Counted from the stretch's first letter, positions 46,101-59,820 are shown. The stretch is 64,000 nucleotides of DNA from Pyricularia pennisetigena (GCF_004337985.1 NC_043741.1:3410953-3474952); one strand, 5' to 3'. The notes: generated from the letters alone by a model not told the origin. Numbers and translations are program-made.

Positions 46101-49085
46101 GCTGGAGGATAGACGAACCAGTTGAAAGCAGACACAGGCACAAAGAGTCTCATCATCTTCATCCGGCGCACACCTGAGGATTGCCGCTAGAGGAACACGG
46201 CGGGATTCATGAAGTGTCACCGAACAAGTCAACGTGGGGAATGAGTTTTTACGAGACATGAAAGTCAAAAAAAAAAGATAATCGCGCTGTTTCTGGTTTT
46301 TGTCAAGGTTAGGATACCCCGAGCCTTTGGCTCAAGCGAGATACCCATGATGCGCAAAACACAATGATCACATAAAACCCCATCTTATGACCTGAACTAC
46401 CGAAATACCTCCTACATCTTCCATCCGCCCCCCACTTGTCCAGTCTCGGAACACAGAAACCTCTCTTTTGTCACTTTGCGCTGCTTGTTATATGTTGGAG
46501 GGGCCCCTTGGTCCACATACAGGGCATGCCTGCCCGATTTGGGTTGGCGCTCTTAATGTAGTGTCAAGCAACAGTTGATGGACCTGACGGGCCCGGGGAG
46601 GTGGTGCTTTTTTGCGATTTTGTTTTATGGGACTTGTTCTTCTTTGCTTCTAAGTCTTTTTTTTTTTTTTTACCGTCGCTAGCAATGCTGACGCGGGACT
46701 TTTTTTTCCACCTTTGAACCGAGTACCACTTGATGTGCTTTTTATTTTTATTTTTTTCTGTTTTTAGTCGAGCATTTGGATTCGTCGTTTTTACTTCCTT
46801 TTTTCTGATATTCTAATTCACCTGAGGTGTAAAACTTTTTAACTTTAGCTTTTAACAAGAGGGTCGCTGAGAGCTCAATTGCGCATGATTTTATTCCTTG
46901 TTCCATTGTGTCTAGTCCATGGCAGACGACATTCCGTCGAGATTTCTTGACTATGCGTGTCCTTGACAGTATGTTGACATGTTTCTGACCAGTACTCATC
47001 GTCATGTCGGCACGTGCTAGGGCCTCCGGTGTACCTGACGATCTATTTTTTGCCATGCGGGATCGTCTCCGTGGAAGGCAGAAAGAATACGGAGAAAGAA
47101 GAAAAGAAGAAAAAAAAGACAGAACCGTCCATAGTGCAGATCCCCAGCCACTATCGAAATTCTTCTTTTTTCTTTTTTTTTTCAGTCCTTGTTTTGTTCT
47201 AACTATGTGCTAGAATTAGTCTAGATGGTCGAGTTCTCTGCAACCCGAGTTGGCGTGATGAATCAATGTTCTTTTTTTTTTATCATAATTCGAGACGGCG
47301 CAGCGGCCCGTCGACAACCAAAATCCTTCCAGCGCTTTTACAGTCGGGCTCTCTGGGGGTTTGTTCTATTTTGCTGCTTGTCGATCCGAGGCTAGGTTTA
47401 GAAGGTCGTCTAGTCGCCTTACCTGATGTACGCTACCCTTATAGCACTTTTTTTTTTTTTTTTTGGTTAAGGCTATAACTCTTTTCGGTTAGGTACGTCG
47501 TTCTTCATGCCAGTCATCCTCCGCTTTGTCCCTTGGCATTGGGAGGGATTGTTTCTCTTGCTTCTTGTTTTCACTACCAGAGAATCTGTCAGACTTGGCC
47601 TTGGACCCTGGGGCTCATGCTTATGTTGCGATACGAGCCATTCGTCTACGTTTTTGCTCGACGGACGTATAACCAGAGAGCAATAGCTTCACTTGACTTT
47701 GGTCAAACACTTTTCTGCTTTCGGAAATATAAAAAGGCTAAAAAAAAAAAAAGAGAAAAGAAACAGAGAACGCATTGACGGATAGAAGACGGCCTTACGT
47801 CATTTCATTCTGCTACTAGACCTAGCTCGCTGCCCCAAGTACTAGAGGCAAAAAAAGGCAGTCGACATGGTACTGAACACGGTACTGAACACGGAGAGGC
47901 TTGGATGTCGTACTTCGTGTCCCCCCATCGGGCTCCCCGGCCGCGAGGCTACGGCTCCCATTCCGAATATCTTGCTTGCAAATAGCGCCATGTGTCCAGT
48001 TAAAACTCGGGTAACGGCATTTTTTTTCACCCGCCCGCCCGCACCCGAGTTAGCCGTTGTGTGGCCTAGATGGTTAAAGACTCTAGACAGAAGGGAATAC
48101 AGAGTAGTGGTTTTGGGTTATGCAGCCTTTGTTTCTGACGCCAGCTGAGTGCGCGAAGGTCTCCCACAGATTGTCTTTGTAAACGTTCTTTTTTTTCTCT
48201 CTCTTGCAGACTACTGATAGCACGGCGGTGCGTGATTTCCCATACTCGACAGTATTATGTGCCACCCTGGCCGGCGCCTTCCCATACGATATCGAACATA
48301 GTTCAGGGTTATGTGTCAGGCAGTCACTACTTCTCCATACCGGCGGTTTGATAAAACTAGGGGTACTGTTGACGGCTTGGAACTCCTCAAATGGCACACG
48401 AGAAATGGTACGTGTGTAGAATCAGGAAGCAGTCTGTTGGTACAAGACAGCGTCTCTATGGGACAGATCCCACCCTTTTTTTATGGCCTGTCATCGGTCG
48501 CAACGGCGCCACCCGTCCTCCTGTGTGATCTACCGGCCTTGTTGCTGTGTACCGCGAGCGTGTGACGTGAGAGTCCACAAGGACTGCATGCGGGATGAAG
48601 CGGTGTGCTGCGTGTCATAATGCTTACGGTGGCGTTTACTATCATCACAGAAGAAATTCCCATGTTTTGAGCCCATCCTTGTCTAATTGTCCAGCAGGGG
48701 CAGAAGAACCGACAGACAGCTCATACTTTCATAGTTTCCACGCTGAAATTGTCTCCTACACATAAGACAGTCATAAACAGCTACAATGGCAAGACATATA
48801 TTGTAATGATGTCTGCAACCCGTATGTGACCCGGCAAGCTGGGCTAAGTAGTTCCTTTGGGCTGCCCACGTTTTGCGTATAAAAATGTCCCTAATTTGAG
48901 CACAGAAAGAGACGAAAGAAAGTGTTTGCACGGTTACTGGTGGCACAATATTTAAGGACATACATCTGGAAACCCGAAGACTTGGCGAGCGTCCCAAAAA
49001 CCAAAGGCCTGCTCACTTGCACCACGATGAGCAAGACATTCGGAAGACAGGTTGAAAAGGTAAAACGCAAAGACAATCCTCGTCA
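46101..49085. other. Gene-poor region with T tracts and a small tandem repeat
   Basis: About 3 kb without a supported gene. T runs occur near 46657-46670, 47272-47282 and 47448-47464. The 12-base unit GGTACTGAACAC is present twice in tandem at 47869-47892. Frames here are short, and many run through homopolymer tracts. Confidence 0.4.
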
Positions 49086-50435
49086 TCATACAAGCGTCTC
49101 GTTCCACGGTACCCAGCTCTGGTCTTTCCATCCCGGCATGCATTTGATCTTCTCCGGGGGCGTGTCCACCCAAGGAACCTGAAGTGGCAGCTTGCTCGTC
49201 TCCTCTTTCTTGACCATATCTGTCACATAGCCGTATTTTTGCTTGATGCCTCTTCCATGATCGTCGTTGTATCCAAGGTTGACGGTAGGCACAATGGCAA
49301 AACGTCCGTGGCCCTTGTGCCATAGGTCCTTGTTCAGGTAGTCCGGCTCGCCCATGGCGCATTCGCCCTCGTTTTTGTCGCGGAACCTGACCTCGCCGTC
49401 CAGGAATGGCTGGGCAGAGAATACTGCGCCGCCGTTCCAGCACGAAAAGACCTGCACCGGCACCTTGGCGTCGTAGCGGGCCTGGTTGGACGGATCGTTG
49501 TGGAAGAGTTTCCACTGTTTGTGCCATTCGCCGTTCTCTTTGATCTCGAAGAAGCTGTCTCCATTGAGCTGGCGAGCAACCCAGACGTCGTAGAAAGGCT
49601 GGTATCGAAGATTCCAGGACCAGTCCATGCCGCACGTCATGTCTGCTTTCTGAATGTTGCGCTGATGAATGAGTTCTAGTATGTCGTCGGGACAGATGGA
49701 CACATCGTTGATGAAAGCGACGGTGGCATGGTCCACGATATCAATCTCGGCAGACCTCAACCCGTAACTCCCATCACTACTCTCTCTGGCAGTCTTGTTG
49801 TGTCGGCTGTCCACGAGCGGCTTCATGGCCAAGTTTCGAAGCTCGGCCAGCCGAAGGATGCGGCTGCCATTGCCGGGGTTGATGTCGCTATGCTGGTAGT
49901 GATATACGATTTCGAGCGCCTCGAGATCTTGTCGTATCGCCTGCAAAACCTCGGCCGTGCCGTCGTCCGAATTGCCCTCGACAATAGAAAGGACCGAATT
50001 TCGTGGTCCAAGGAAGCGCATCACCTCGACTATGGAGCCCAACAGGCGCGGAAGGACATAGTGGCACTGCCTGAGGTTCAGAGCAAAGTAATAAAGCTTC
50101 TTGTGGCCCAGATCGACCGGTGCCTTGAGGTGTTCGTATCGTTCGGCGGGGAACTTGAGGCACGACAAACGTGGAACGTCGGTGCTCGCAATATCCATGA
50201 TGGCGGGCGGATACCTTCTCGTCCGCTCTTCAACATCTTTGCGCAACTGTTCCTTCCTTTCTTCATCGGTCAACCCCCTCCACGGCCATATTTTGAGCCA
50301 TGACTTGAGCCGTGTCACATGGATGGTTTCGTTTGAGCCGACTCCGCTCTACGTAAGCTGGGCTCCAACGAGTAGAAGTAGGGCAACTGAAGCGAATAGG
50401 ACTTGTTTCCTCTTGAAGACGAAAGCGAAACGCAT
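49086..50435 (-). CDS. GT69 family glycosyltransferase, CAP59/CMT1-like, reading frame interrupted
   Basis: The catalytic part is open from 50348 down to 49086: LYYFALNLRQCHYVLPRLLG, SIVEGNSDDGTAEVL, VAFINDVSICPDDILELI, FSCWNGGAVFS and GECAMGEPDYLNKDLW. These are the landmarks of GT69, whose characterised member is the cryptococcal alpha-1,3-mannosyltransferase Cmt1. In the same frame upstream, an ATG at 50435 opens 28 residues with a type II membrane anchor (KRKQVLFASVALLLLVGAQL) and then a TAG at 50351-50349. Either the gene has a nonsense change, or a 96-nt intron (GTAGAG donor at 50352, AAAG acceptor ending at 50257) removes it and keeps frame, giving 417 residues. The donor is not ideal. 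Location would be the Golgi. Without the anchor exon the first ATG would be inside the catalytic part. Confidence 0.75.
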
Positions 50436-53400
50436 CTTTTTTCGTGGTAGTGGCGGCGTGCGCACGAGAGTGACCAAATCAAAGGACCATATCAAAGCGT
50501 GCTTTTGATTTTTTTTCGAGAGGACGTCGACGTCGGTAATGAGATCCAGAGGGGGATAGCACTGGAGTAGACTGAGAGGTAACGAGAGAATTGAAAAGTT
50601 GGTAGAAATTAGGTAGGTAGATTGAAATAGACAAGCCGGTAGGTCCAACAACGTGTGGGTTGTCGAGGAACCCTGGAGCAAAAGTACAGCCTGACTCCCA
50701 GCCTTACAGATGCGAAGGAATATAAAGAAACAAACGAAAGCGAAGGCACAAAGAACATTTCTAAATCTTCCGATCCTAATTACAGGCTAGATTGGTAGTT
50801 TGCTTCCATACAAGTGTTCCCCATCCGGGCTTGGGAATGTCGATCAATTCATAAGCTACATGTCTAGGGAAGGAGCCATGTTGCTTCAGGTAAGGGCGTC
50901 CATCGGTTCAGCATACATACACGATCGATGTTAGATCTATCTAATATGAGAGTAGGCCGGTTGAAGCAGGGCAAATACACAAATCCACCATTCTTAAAAG
51001 TGGAAATTAGCATATTAGAAGTAAAGTTTAGACAGTTCGACGTCAAACCTGCAGTCTGCTATTTAGCAGATCGACAACTCTATTTAAGTTTGGACCAGGC
51101 CTCGGAACCGCCAAAAGTTGCTGCAGTAAGCTGGGGTTGGTTTATCCACAGCTCTTTACCTTGGTAAAGATTAAAGAAGGGTCCTTGACAGTGAACGAAG
51201 CAAGAATGGACACGGAGTCCAAGTTCCGCATTGGGGCGAAAATACAAGCCAGTAGTATGTGATGTAGTAATAATTAGTAGAGCACCGAATTCTAAATGTC
51301 TAATGTATACCTACTTGGGTAATCAAGTGTTATGCCATACTTGCTACGAGATTATTTGGTGCCATGTACTACTTGCCATGTACAGTATAACGGTTGCAGC
51401 TGTCATCGCAACTCTCGAGCCCGTACCCACCCGACATTAGATGACAGTACAGACATCAACCAGGGTTGCGCTACAGCTCGACTGTACGCAATTATTTTGG
51501 GAGCATTTTCCGAGCGAACAGGAAAGAAAAGATGTTGCTTTCCTTCTTCTTGCCAAAGAAACAGGATGAGCAAACAAAAAGAGGGGGAAACTTGTAAGCT
51601 CCACTTACACAAATTGTGTATTTCTTTTACCAGACCTAACACTAAAGCTAGTATAACAATAAACTACCGCAATATGGCAAGATTGCCAAGTTACTAGTAT
51701 CGGTGAATTGATTTTTTTTTCCTTGCAGAGCCGTTGACACGAGTGGCTCGCTGACTTTTGATCTTGTCAGCGAAGCAGCCACTGAAGAGAAACAAGTGGA
51801 GAATCATAACCTTGGACTAAAATTTAGATCGAATGACCTCTCTTGTTCCTCGATTTTCGCGGCACCCAAGTCCACGGGGAGGAACAAAAAAATCATGAAT
51901 GAGATTGCTTGGTGCCGCCCAATATTACACACGATCCTACGTTTAATCGGCCCGAACGCGGCCCCAGGACCCAGATCTGGCCCCAACATTTCACTACTAC
52001 TGTACAGCACTTAATTCTCCCAGGGTTTCCCCGAGCCCACCCAACCACAAATCATGTGCTAAACCATACCCCACTTGACTCGTGGGAAATGTCTGCCCAT
52101 TCGTGCACCGCCTGCGAGCGAACCGGATGTCAAGGGAATCTCGATTTAATATTGAGCCATCCTTTGTGGGTAAAATTAAAGTATACCTACACGATGAGAC
52201 GTCGATGTATCGAAATTCTCAGCTCTCCCAAGGCCACCACCCTACGTTTGCCACAAAAAATAAGCTGGACCTGCATTCAACACTTAAGACACACCAAGGT
52301 ATTACCGGTTTGTCGCATTGGGTATTATATCATGCCTGAGAAAGGAATATTACAGTCCTTACGTCGCCTCCAGGCAAGGACAGAAAAAAAAAAAAAAAGA
52401 AAAAAGAAGAAAAAAAGGGTCCATTGAGAGACTCACAGCATACCTACTTGAGCTAGTGTCACGCGTAACCGTACCTCTGGGACAGTTCAAATCCTAGTTC
52501 TAGTCCCTTTTAGAGCTGCCTTAAATGGATCACAGGGTGAACCTGTGACACCAACTGCGACAAGTTTTTTTTCTCTCAGCCTCTCTGTAGTCAATACAGA
52601 TTTTCTCCTCTCCACATTGGCCAATGTGGCATAGTACCTATGATGGTGCAGGTTTTCTTGCAAAGTTTGCCACTAAAGTTGTTGGCATGGGGTTAAAGCG
52701 CCGGATGGAACCAGTCGGTGTCGAACAATTGATGTATCACGATTCCGAGGTAGTCGGACACGTTACGTTGGAATATACGCTTGGTATGGGGTTTAAGTTG
52801 AATAGGGTAGGGGTGTTGACCAAGATCACAAGGGGACTCTGCCAGAAAAAGCTAACAAACAATGGCCCTATCACGGTCGCCTCGGCGCTATTACTGCATA
52901 TCTTGGGGTAGGCTGCATCGTTGGAGCGGAGAAAGGTTTGGGGAAATCTTTGTTACGTCGCCGCATGTGCCCATGGGGTTTGGCTGGGTTCACCCCCCTG
53001 AAAAAGGAAAAAAAAAACGAGAATGGCGGTATCAGGCCAGAAACACGCTGTGATTTGCGTTGGGTGCAAAGTCGAACCGAACCAGAATACTGGATCCGGG
53101 CTGACCAGAAGAGTGGTCCAGTTCAGAGCGGATCATAGTGTGGAGAAGGTCAAGGGAAGAACAGGGCATGTGTTGCGAAGAGATTTTTACTGTAGACGTA
53201 TAACTGGCACATAGCACTTGGAGTGCACCATAATGCAAGTTTGGCCATTGAGATATGTTGATGGTAAGTCGCTTACTTGGTGATGAAGCCTTCTGCGGCG
53301 ACTCTGAAGGTAATATTGCGGATTGCCAGTGTATATATAGATACTTCATGGGCATCCAAGTGCCAACAATAGGAGCAGACTCATTCAATAATGTTACGTA

Positions 53401-54848
53401 CAGTATTCCTGCTCAATTTCAGTGCATATGATGATTGATGATGAATCGATCATGGCTGGGGCCCTTAAAAGGGAACTGCTAGGGAGCAAAACGGGCGGCG
53501 GGTCAGGATGATCTGGGAGAAAATAAACATCGAAATTAGACAGCAGAAAAAAAAAGCAAGTCGCGACTCTGTCATCGTTATGTGGGGAAACCACAAGTTA
53601 AACGAGACGAGCCTGGACCACTACGCCTTCCCCGAGATGCTGATTTTTTTCTCTCTCTCTCTCTTCGCCCCACATACTCACATCTGACAACAGAAGAGCT
53701 TGCCTTGCCTGCCTGCAGCTCAAACAGCCCGCATGCTTGGCGCTGCCCCGGAAACGGCCCTTTTCTTGATGTTGCAAGGGTTCAATGCACACCACCAACG
53801 ATTTCCCCGGCCGGGGATGGAAGGGGGAGAAGAAGGAGGGCACAGAAAGAATCCGGCTTGCCGAACAGTTTTGCAACGCGAACACACACAGACACGCGGA
53901 CGAAAAAGTGAGAGAGAGACCCGCGCGCCAACTTCTTTTTTGGAAACAACCTCGCCGGCCCCTTATTGGCTGGGCCTCTCCCCTATAGAGCAGCCGCCCT
54001 GGCCCCTCGGCCAATCATCGGGACTTGCATCTGCTTTGCTTTGAAAAATGTGGAGGAGGAATGGAGAGAGGCACGGAGACGGCGGAGAAGAAGGGGGCGG
54101 GGCGCCGGCGGCCCACAAGGACCCAGGCGACGTACCATTTTCAGCAATCGTAATGAACTGAGAGTGGTCACGATGGGCCACGAGGGAAAGATGTAATGTG
54201 TTATTATTAATGAGACCTAGGCTAGCTTTTCTTTTTTTTACGTTGCAGCCTAGGTAGCTTCGTCGGCAAATCGGTAAGGTACACAGGAACGCGACCCAAG
54301 TGCTGTACTACCCGGGAACCCCCCGTATACTGAAATTGAAGCCTTTCTGGGAGCGAGATGCCAAAGACACAAGAATCGACCGGCCCCCAAAGGCACAGCG
54401 GAGCATATGATATGCGTGGCCCAGATCTGTCCAAACGGGCAACGACAGTTTCCCCCAGTCAGTCTAGAAGTTGGTCAACTGACCGTTGAGACCCATGCAG
54501 CAGACTTGTTTGATTCGCCAGGGGTCCAGTCTCGGTCAGCCTGCTTTGTCTCTGACGATTGGGTGTTGCCCGGCTGAAGCAAGTCCATGGCAGGGAGGCA
54601 GAACCGACGGGTGGCGATTAAAGAAGAGAGACCCAACAAGCGCACGGCAAGACGGCTTGCACACACGGCGGGTGGCTTGCGGGATGCTGACGAGATTGCA
54701 TATTTGTGTGCTTGCGTCCCGCTTATGCTTCCCGCGAGTGCTATGCCGGACGACAATGTAGCATTTGCCGTAATTACATGTCGTTCCCCATTTGGGATGC
54801 GTGGGCACTGTTTTGAGAGTACGAAGTAACATCTGTGGAATGGACTCG

Positions 54849-54904
<56 letters not shown>

Positions 54905-56653
54905 CCTTCACCATCACAGGGGCAATCCTGACAAAATAAAAGGAGATACTTTTTTTTTTCCGGGTACTTTCACACGTGCGGAGGGCCTGTGCAGCCCCAC
55001 AGGTACCACTTTGCGTCCTGTCAGCGAGCTGGGATTTACATGATAGATTTCTATGTACTGCTTGGCCATTGATTGGTAAGGCAATGCGGCCTAGAGGGTT
55101 CCCTCGAGTTGGTTTTAGGTGTGGTTTTTGCGCCAAAGCTTGTAGGACAGACAGGCTGTGTTCGGGCCATGTCCTTCGTGGCCATTTTGACGCCACGTTT
55201 TTCGTCTAGGTCTTGTCTGGTGGTACGTCGTTGGATCGCAGCTAAGGTACCTGGGCAGGCTAGCTGACAGACCATCCCATTCCTGCCGGGGTCGTACCCC
55301 GCATTCTGGACCTTTTTTTTCGCGTTCTCGAAGGAGCCCGTCTCCAAGTCCACGTCCCAACCTTGACTGGTCAAGGTACCGTGGGAAAATAATTTCATCA
55401 CCTGTTCGTTTCTTTCCTTTGTTTCCCTGGGAGCTGAACTTTTGAATGATCAAACCACCAAGCCACTACCAGCAGTCCAACAAAGTAAAGAAAACCCACC
55501 CCTGCATCATCAAAGACATTGAATCATACGTTTGTGATTGGACCACTTATACCGCCACTCCGTTCTCTCCTTTCAAAAGTAACCGATTTGGATCTCGCCC
55601 GTTGTGATCACCTGGTGGGGCATATCCCGGAGGATTGGAGAGATGGAGAAGAGACAGACACGAAAAGCCCAGTCGGCCTCCATTCGGCGATTCACGCGTA
55701 TGATTAACATGTTTTTTTTTTTTTTTTTTTTTTTCCTATCCCCTGAGCTTGTTAGAGACGAGGTGCATCGCAAGGAGGGCGTTTACGCGAGCTACCTTAC
55801 TGCTGCTCTATGTACCTACCTAAAAAATGTACGGAGTAGGTGATGCGCGTGGCGTTGCAGACGCATTTGCGCACATCCCCCTTTTCCTTTGGTAGCCCTC
55901 CATATACTTTCCTTAGCTGGAGCTTCTGCTCTCGACTTCGTCAAGATGTCATAACGGGTTCAATGGCTAGTATTTTGTTGTTTCTGATGAGATTCTTTTC
56001 TTCTTTGACAGCGAGGCTTTGTCTGGACCATATCACTAAACTCTTTCCAGACGAGTGCCGGATGTGACCGCCTGTGGATGTCTGTGCCGTAGTAATTAAT
56101 TTACAACGAGGGCACACGACAACCACACCCCCCACCGTCTCCCTTCCTCGGTTCTATTGCCTGTCGTCGTGTTTTGTCTTGTCAGGCCCATCCTCTCCGC
56201 GCCCACACTGCACCCCCCCGGCCTCGCCCTCCTCGCCATCCACAACCAATTTTCAATTTGCGGAGTCCCACGCATGCAACACATTTCCCTTGACCGGCCC
56301 TACCTTGCCATCCATCCACACCTCGACCCTTGCAACTAACAACAGCAAGTCCACCCCTAGAGTTCGGTACGGTTCACGCCCCCCTTGCAGCTCACTTTTG
56401 TGTACCAACCTAGGTTCTTTAGCTTAAGTTTGTACAATCTCTGTTGTTCGGGTGTGGGCTATATATTGCCTGCCCATCCCCTTCCAATCACCTCTGCCTC
56501 ACCTTTCCTTGTATCTTGGTTCTCGTGTCTGTTTGTTACTTTTTCACCCGGCCTCTTTAGGTGAACAAGTTAAGAAATACCTCCCGAGAGTTTCAAAGAG
56601 AAGAAGAAAAAGAAAAACACTCGACTTCAAGAAAGAGAACTACGACAACCAAG
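50436..56653. other. Large gene-free, AT-rich region
   Basis: About 6.2 kb with no supported gene. Frames such as 52624-52911 (plus) have no family. The part from about 50870 to 52400 is AT-rich with frequent TA dinucleotides, which would fit an old repeat altered by RIP, but I see no recognisable transposon motif. The last 500 bases are the hexose transporter promoter and leader; a pyrimidine tract with CAG and a GTGAAC near 56563 might mark a leader intron. Confidence 0.4.
54851..54904. repeat. 54-base T homopolymer
   Basis: An uninterrupted run of T, the longest in the window. A second run of 23 T lies at 55712-55734 and one of 31 T at 42123-42153. On the minus strand this would be a poly(A) tail, as left by a retroposed transcript, but the flanks show no obvious target duplication. 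Confidence 0.95.
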
Positions 56654-58499
56654 ATGCCCGGCTCCATCGTCGGCACGGCCGACGTCTCGCGCGTCGAGGC
56701 CCCCATCACCGTCAAGGCCTACCTTGTCTGTGCCTTTGCCGCCTTTGGTGGTATCTTCTTTGGTTATGATACAGTCAGTTCAACCTCCAGGACCATTACT
56801 AGACTAGTACTACCAGTCAAACGCTCCAAAAAGAAGCAAAAGCTAACCAGGCTTGCTCCAACCACAGGGATGGATGGGTGGTGTCCAGGGCATGCCCTAC
56901 TTCATCAGCATGTACACCGGCATGCAATACGACTATGAGAACCACAGGCCTGTCGACGTTGACCCCAAGCGTTTCATTCTTCCCGACCAACAAAAATCTC
57001 TCATGACCTCTATCCTGTCTGCTGGTACCTTCTTTGGCGCTCTCATTGTGAGTATTCGTCCATGCCTGGGCTTCAAGAAAAAAAGCCTCTCACCTACGAG
57101 TCGGGGGCTGTGCTAATCTGGAACGACCTTTTCCCCCCGCAACTAGGCTGGTGATATTGCCGACTTCATTGGCCGTCGTCCCACCATCATCGCCGGCTGC
57201 GGTATCTTCTCTATTGGTGCTGTCCTCCAAGCCGCTTCCACCAACCAGGAGGCGCTCATGGTCGTTGGCCGTCTGATCGCCGGTCTTGGTGTTGGTTTCA
57301 TCTCGGCCATTATTATCCTCTACATGTCCGAGATCGCCCCCAAGAAGGTCCGTGGTGCCATGGTCTCGGGATACCAGTTCTGTATCACCATTGGTATCCT
57401 GCTGGCCAACTGTGTCGTCTATGCCACCCAGAACAGGAACGACTCGGGATCGTACCGTATCCCCGTGTGCATCCAGTTCCTCTGGGCCATCATTCTGGCC
57501 ATTGGTCTGTTCCTGCTTCCCGAGTCGCCCCGTTACCACGTCAAGAAGGGCATGCTCGACCAGGCCGCCAAGGACCTTGCCGTCATCCGTGGCCAGCCCG
57601 TCGACTCGGACTACATCAAGGACGAGCTCGCCGAGATTGTCGCCAACAACGAGTACGAGATGGCCCACATTCCTCAGACTAGCTACATCGGCTCGTGGAC
57701 TGCGCTCTTCAAGGGTTCCCTGTCCAAGGGCAACAGCAACATCCGTCGTACCCTCCTCGGTGTCGGTATGCAAATGATGCAGCAGCTCACCGGTATCAAC
57801 TTCATCTTCTACTTTGGTGTTCCCTTCTTCCAGCAGCTCGGTACCATCAAGGACCCCTTCCTGATGGGCCTGGTCACGACCCTGGTCAACGTTTGCTCGA
57901 CTCCCATCTCGTTCTGGTCAATTGAGAAGTTTGGTCGTCGTTTCCTCCTCATCTACGGAGCCATGGGCATGATCGTTTGTCAGTTCATCGTCGCCATTCT
58001 CGGTGTCACTGCTGGCCGCTCCGACGCCAACAACTCCAGCGCCACCTCGGCCATGATCGCCTTCATCTGCATCAACATCTCGTTCTTCGCCATCACCTGG
58101 GGTCCCACCGCCTGGGTCATCGTCGGCGAGACCTTCTCCCTGCCCATCCGCTCGCGCGGTGTCGGCATCTCGACCGCCTCCAACTGGTTCTGGAACTGCA
58201 TCATCGGCATCATCACCCCCTACATGGTCGGCGAGAGCGACGGCTCGGCCGGTCTGGGCTCCAAGGTGTTCTTCATCTGGGGCAGTCTGTGCTGCGGCTC
58301 GCTCGCCTTTGCCTACTTCCTCGTCCCTGAGATGAAGGGTCTCTCCCTGGAGCAGGTCGACAAGATGCTCGAGGAGACCACCCCTCGCAAGTCCAAGAGC
58401 TGGATCCCGACCTCCACCTTTGCCGCCGACATGGGCCACACCCACGGCGAGAAGGGCGGCATTGTCGCCACCGAGGTTCCCAAGGAGGAGACTGTCTAA
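56654..58499 (+). CDS. MFS hexose transporter
   Basis: Three exons, 56654-56773, 56868-57047 and 57147-58499, giving 550 residues. Introns are 94 nt (GTCAGT to CACAG) and 99 nt (GTGAGT to ACTAG). The first junction rebuilds FFGYDTGWMGGVQGMPYF. The sugar-porter signatures are all present: GRLIAGLGVGFISAIIILY with SEIAPKKVRGAMVSGYQ, PESPRYHVKKG, QQLTGINFIFYFG, and GETFSLPIRSRG. PEMKGLSLEQVDKM stands for the usual PETKG motif after helix 12. Twelve membrane segments are expected. The N-terminal cytoplasmic part is short, so this is a transporter rather than a long-tailed glucose sensor. The closest functional class is high-affinity glucose/hexose uptake, as in fungal Hxt/Hgt proteins; the substrate is inferred. 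Codon usage is strongly biased to C-ending codons, suggesting high expression. Confidence 0.9.
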
Positions 58500-59820
58500 A
58501 ATGTCTTTTTTTTATTATTGGCGAGTCCCCCAAAATATCTGTAATGTCTGAACGTCTGCCTCGTCAGCCAGAAACATGGCCGGCGTTGTGTCGTTTGATT
58601 TGGGGTTGCAGAGAAAAAAAAAGGGGGATATATTGGCTTTTTACTCTTGGTCTCCTATGTCCGCTATTGCGGTAGGATGACGCTAGGAACCTTACGTGAT
58701 ACCACCTCTTATATACATAATACAAATCCAATTCGGTTTAAATATCGTCAACCTTGCAAAGTGATTCAAAGTTGGTCTTGTTTCTTTTCATTGTATCGTT
58801 CAAGTCTACTTGTACCTGCGTGTGCACTGCCTTTTTTTTTGTTCAATAACCTGTCTGGTGTATTTGGAGCAGCCAAAAAAGGGTAGATTTGTACCAAGTA
58901 TAAGTTTGTCGAGTTGTGACAAAGATTCATACCAGTCCAACGTCTTATACTCGAATAGGTAGAAACCATTCACACCATTATTTCATCTCATCTCTTCTAA
59001 GCGAACAGCACATCCATTCTATCTTGCAGAAAATAGTCCGAACGTTTTGATTGAAGATCAAAGCTTGAAAATTCCATTCAATGGGATCAGGAACGAAAAA
59101 AAAAAATAAAACCCCAAGACGAAAAGAAAACAAGCACAAAGCTGAGAGAAAAAAAACACAACACCCCACCCACCTTGACCAGCCGAGCCGGGACGAGCCA
59201 ATTGGCAAAGCGCGCGGGCCCGAACCCGCTAGACTAAGTCCAAACGTTCTCGTCGGAGAATTTTAAAGAAAAGAAAAAAGGGACAAGGACTAGACGATCG
59301 GCAAGGAAAAGGGAAGCTGCGCCCCGAGTGAATCAAGATGATTCATTCTGGCTAGCGCCCAGCACGCGCAAAAGCTGGGATTTGTTTTTTTTTTCTCTTT
59401 GTTTTCGCATCGCCCCAGACCAAGACAAGCAGCAAAGGCAGAAGGCATTCGCTAGCCATAACATTTTCGTGGGCAAGGACATATAGACATCTATAGAATA
59501 ATTGGCGAGTGGGAAGAAAGTTATAAAATAATTTGTATTTATAAATCGGTCGCCATCAATCCTTTTTTTCTTTCTTATTTTTTTCTTGTACAGTATTATA
59601 TCAGCTTCAAGAAAAGGTTGAATATAGACGACATAACTAATTTATATTCTGCAAGGAAACCGCGCCTCTGTTTTCATTGCATCTTCTTTGGACTCCTTGC
59701 CACGATACTGCACTATCTACTTTGCTTTCATTACTTGATTATACCACCCCATAACCCAGGTTTCTGTCTGTCTATGTGCGTTGTCAGCGTTTAACAAGCC
59801 CGCAGAGCCCATCTCAAATA
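58500..59820. other. Intergenic region, hexose transporter terminator to ABCF promoter
   Basis: About 1.3 kb. A-rich tracts occur at 59090-59160 and T-rich tracts near 59380-59390 and 59560-59585. No gene or repeat is recognised. Confidence 0.5.

Noticed and set aside
52484..52512. Short hairpin with GTTCAAATCC resembling a B box
   Set aside because: The hairpin is only five pairs and there is no A box at tRNA spacing.
52624..52911. 95-residue plus-strand open frame with a protease-like look
   Set aside because: I could not find a catalytic motif or any neighbouring retroelement domain to support it.
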